Source of the DNA: Cinclus cinclus
Lineage: Eukaryota; Chordata; Aves; Passeriformes; Cinclidae
Direction: 5' to 3'
DNA: 64,000 bases
Assembly (NCBI RefSeq): GCF_963662255.1
Contig: NC_085048.1
Coordinates: forward strand, 100,670,229-100,734,228
Below are positions 63,553-64,000 of this stretch, piece after piece; within the stretch, counting starts at the first letter, position 1; each line of letters opens with the position of its first letter. The position numbers were made by a program, and so were the translations under genes. Under the pieces are notes generated by a model. That model was not told the DNA's origin, searched no databases, and saw only the letters and a program-made list of their open reading frames with translations.

Positions 63553-63622
63553 CCGGGATCCACTCACAGCCACTAGGTACGGTCAGACTTTGGCAAACCT
63601 GGAGGACACTTGTGCCTCTTAG
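63553..63622 (+). CDS. Candidate unknown small gene, exon 4 (stop codon)
   Basis: The segment completes a Ser codon and encodes RDPLTATRYGQTLANLEDTC then AS, followed by TAG at 63620-63622. With the three upstream segments the total is about 79 residues: soluble, three Cys, no membrane segment. An internal GTACGG after the AG at 63576 is an alternative donor, in which case this would not be the last exon. No AATAAA follows in the remaining 378 bases, which weakens the terminal-exon reading unless the 3' UTR is long. Confidence 0.4.
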
Positions 63623-64000
63623 CTGCCAAGGCTGCCTCCAAGCTGCCCTGCTTCTGCTCGCTGCCACCAGGGTGACAGCAACAGTGGCAGGAGGAGAGCC
63701 AAGGCTGAGCGACGACAGCCAAAGTACAGTCAGTGTTTTTATCTTCTCAATATTTTGATTAGCCCAAGGAATGTTTGGGTTAAAAAAAAAAGCACCACAT
63801 TTTTTAAAAGACATGTGACAGTCCCACAGACTGTTATGCCGTTATGCAGTATCGAATAGCTCTATATGGTCTGAGAGTATCGGTGCCATGCCGAGTATTT
63901 TTCGACAAGTGACTTCAAGAGATGGGATTTGTACCTCTGACGCACTCAGGGCAGACCCATGGGAGTCCCTGCCCTGCACAATCATATGTGCTGATCATTC
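63623..64000. other. Right-end sequence, possible 3' UTR or regulatory
   Basis: No coding frame is supported. From about 63833 to 63945 it is unusually CpG-containing for this AT-rich region (about six CpG), in a non-repetitive stretch. Confidence 0.4.

Noticed and set aside
33650..64000. ISM1 coding exons expected downstream of SPTLC3
   Set aside because: I searched for the thrombospondin and AMOP-type Cys-rich coding segments and found none, so ISM1 should lie further right.

Overview
The window looks like nuclear DNA from a bird, most likely a songbird. Coding sequence is sparse, introns are several kilobases long with GT-AG boundaries, and most of the DNA is AT-rich and non-coding. One clear CR1 LINE fragment is present. 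Two interspersed segments (about 7.7-8.1 kb and 37.3-38.3 kb) resemble, from memory only, LTRs that are common in passerine genomes. There are no bacterial-style operons, tRNA or rRNA genes, or CRISPR arrays.

The one firmly identified gene is the 3' half of SPTLC3 on the plus strand. It encodes a catalytic long-chain-base subunit of serine palmitoyltransferase, the ER enzyme that starts sphingolipid synthesis. Six exons (7276-7381, 15209-15428, 17568-17694, 29057-29192, 30176-30305, 32669-32782) join in phase. They give the last 277 residues, including the DEAH cofactor motif, the TFTK PLP-lysine motif and a C-terminus ending LELED. Bases 1-7275 are the intron before the first of these exons, so the start of the gene lies to the left of the window. 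Polyadenylation signals follow at 33119 and 33576.

The introns hold the repeats: an LTR-like element (7690-8135), a 67-nt A homopolymer (10096-10162), a minus-strand CR1 (14349-14560), and a perfect 19-copy CCCTT pentanucleotide array followed by CTT/TCC repeats (27036-27215). From about 33.65 to 59.67 kb I see no convincing gene. This stretch holds a second LTR-like segment, a short old CR1 tail, two G-rich quadruplex-prone tracts near 50.1 and 50.7 kb, and several simple repeats.

At the right end (59673-63622) there is a candidate small plus-strand gene that I cannot assign to a family. Four short segments have good splice consensus and fully compatible phases. They would encode a protein of about 79 residues that begins with an ATG in good context and ends at a TAG. 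It lies between SPTLC3 and the place where ISM1 would be expected from vertebrate gene order. It is an inference from splice sites and reading frame only, but it is the most interesting unexplained signal in the window.
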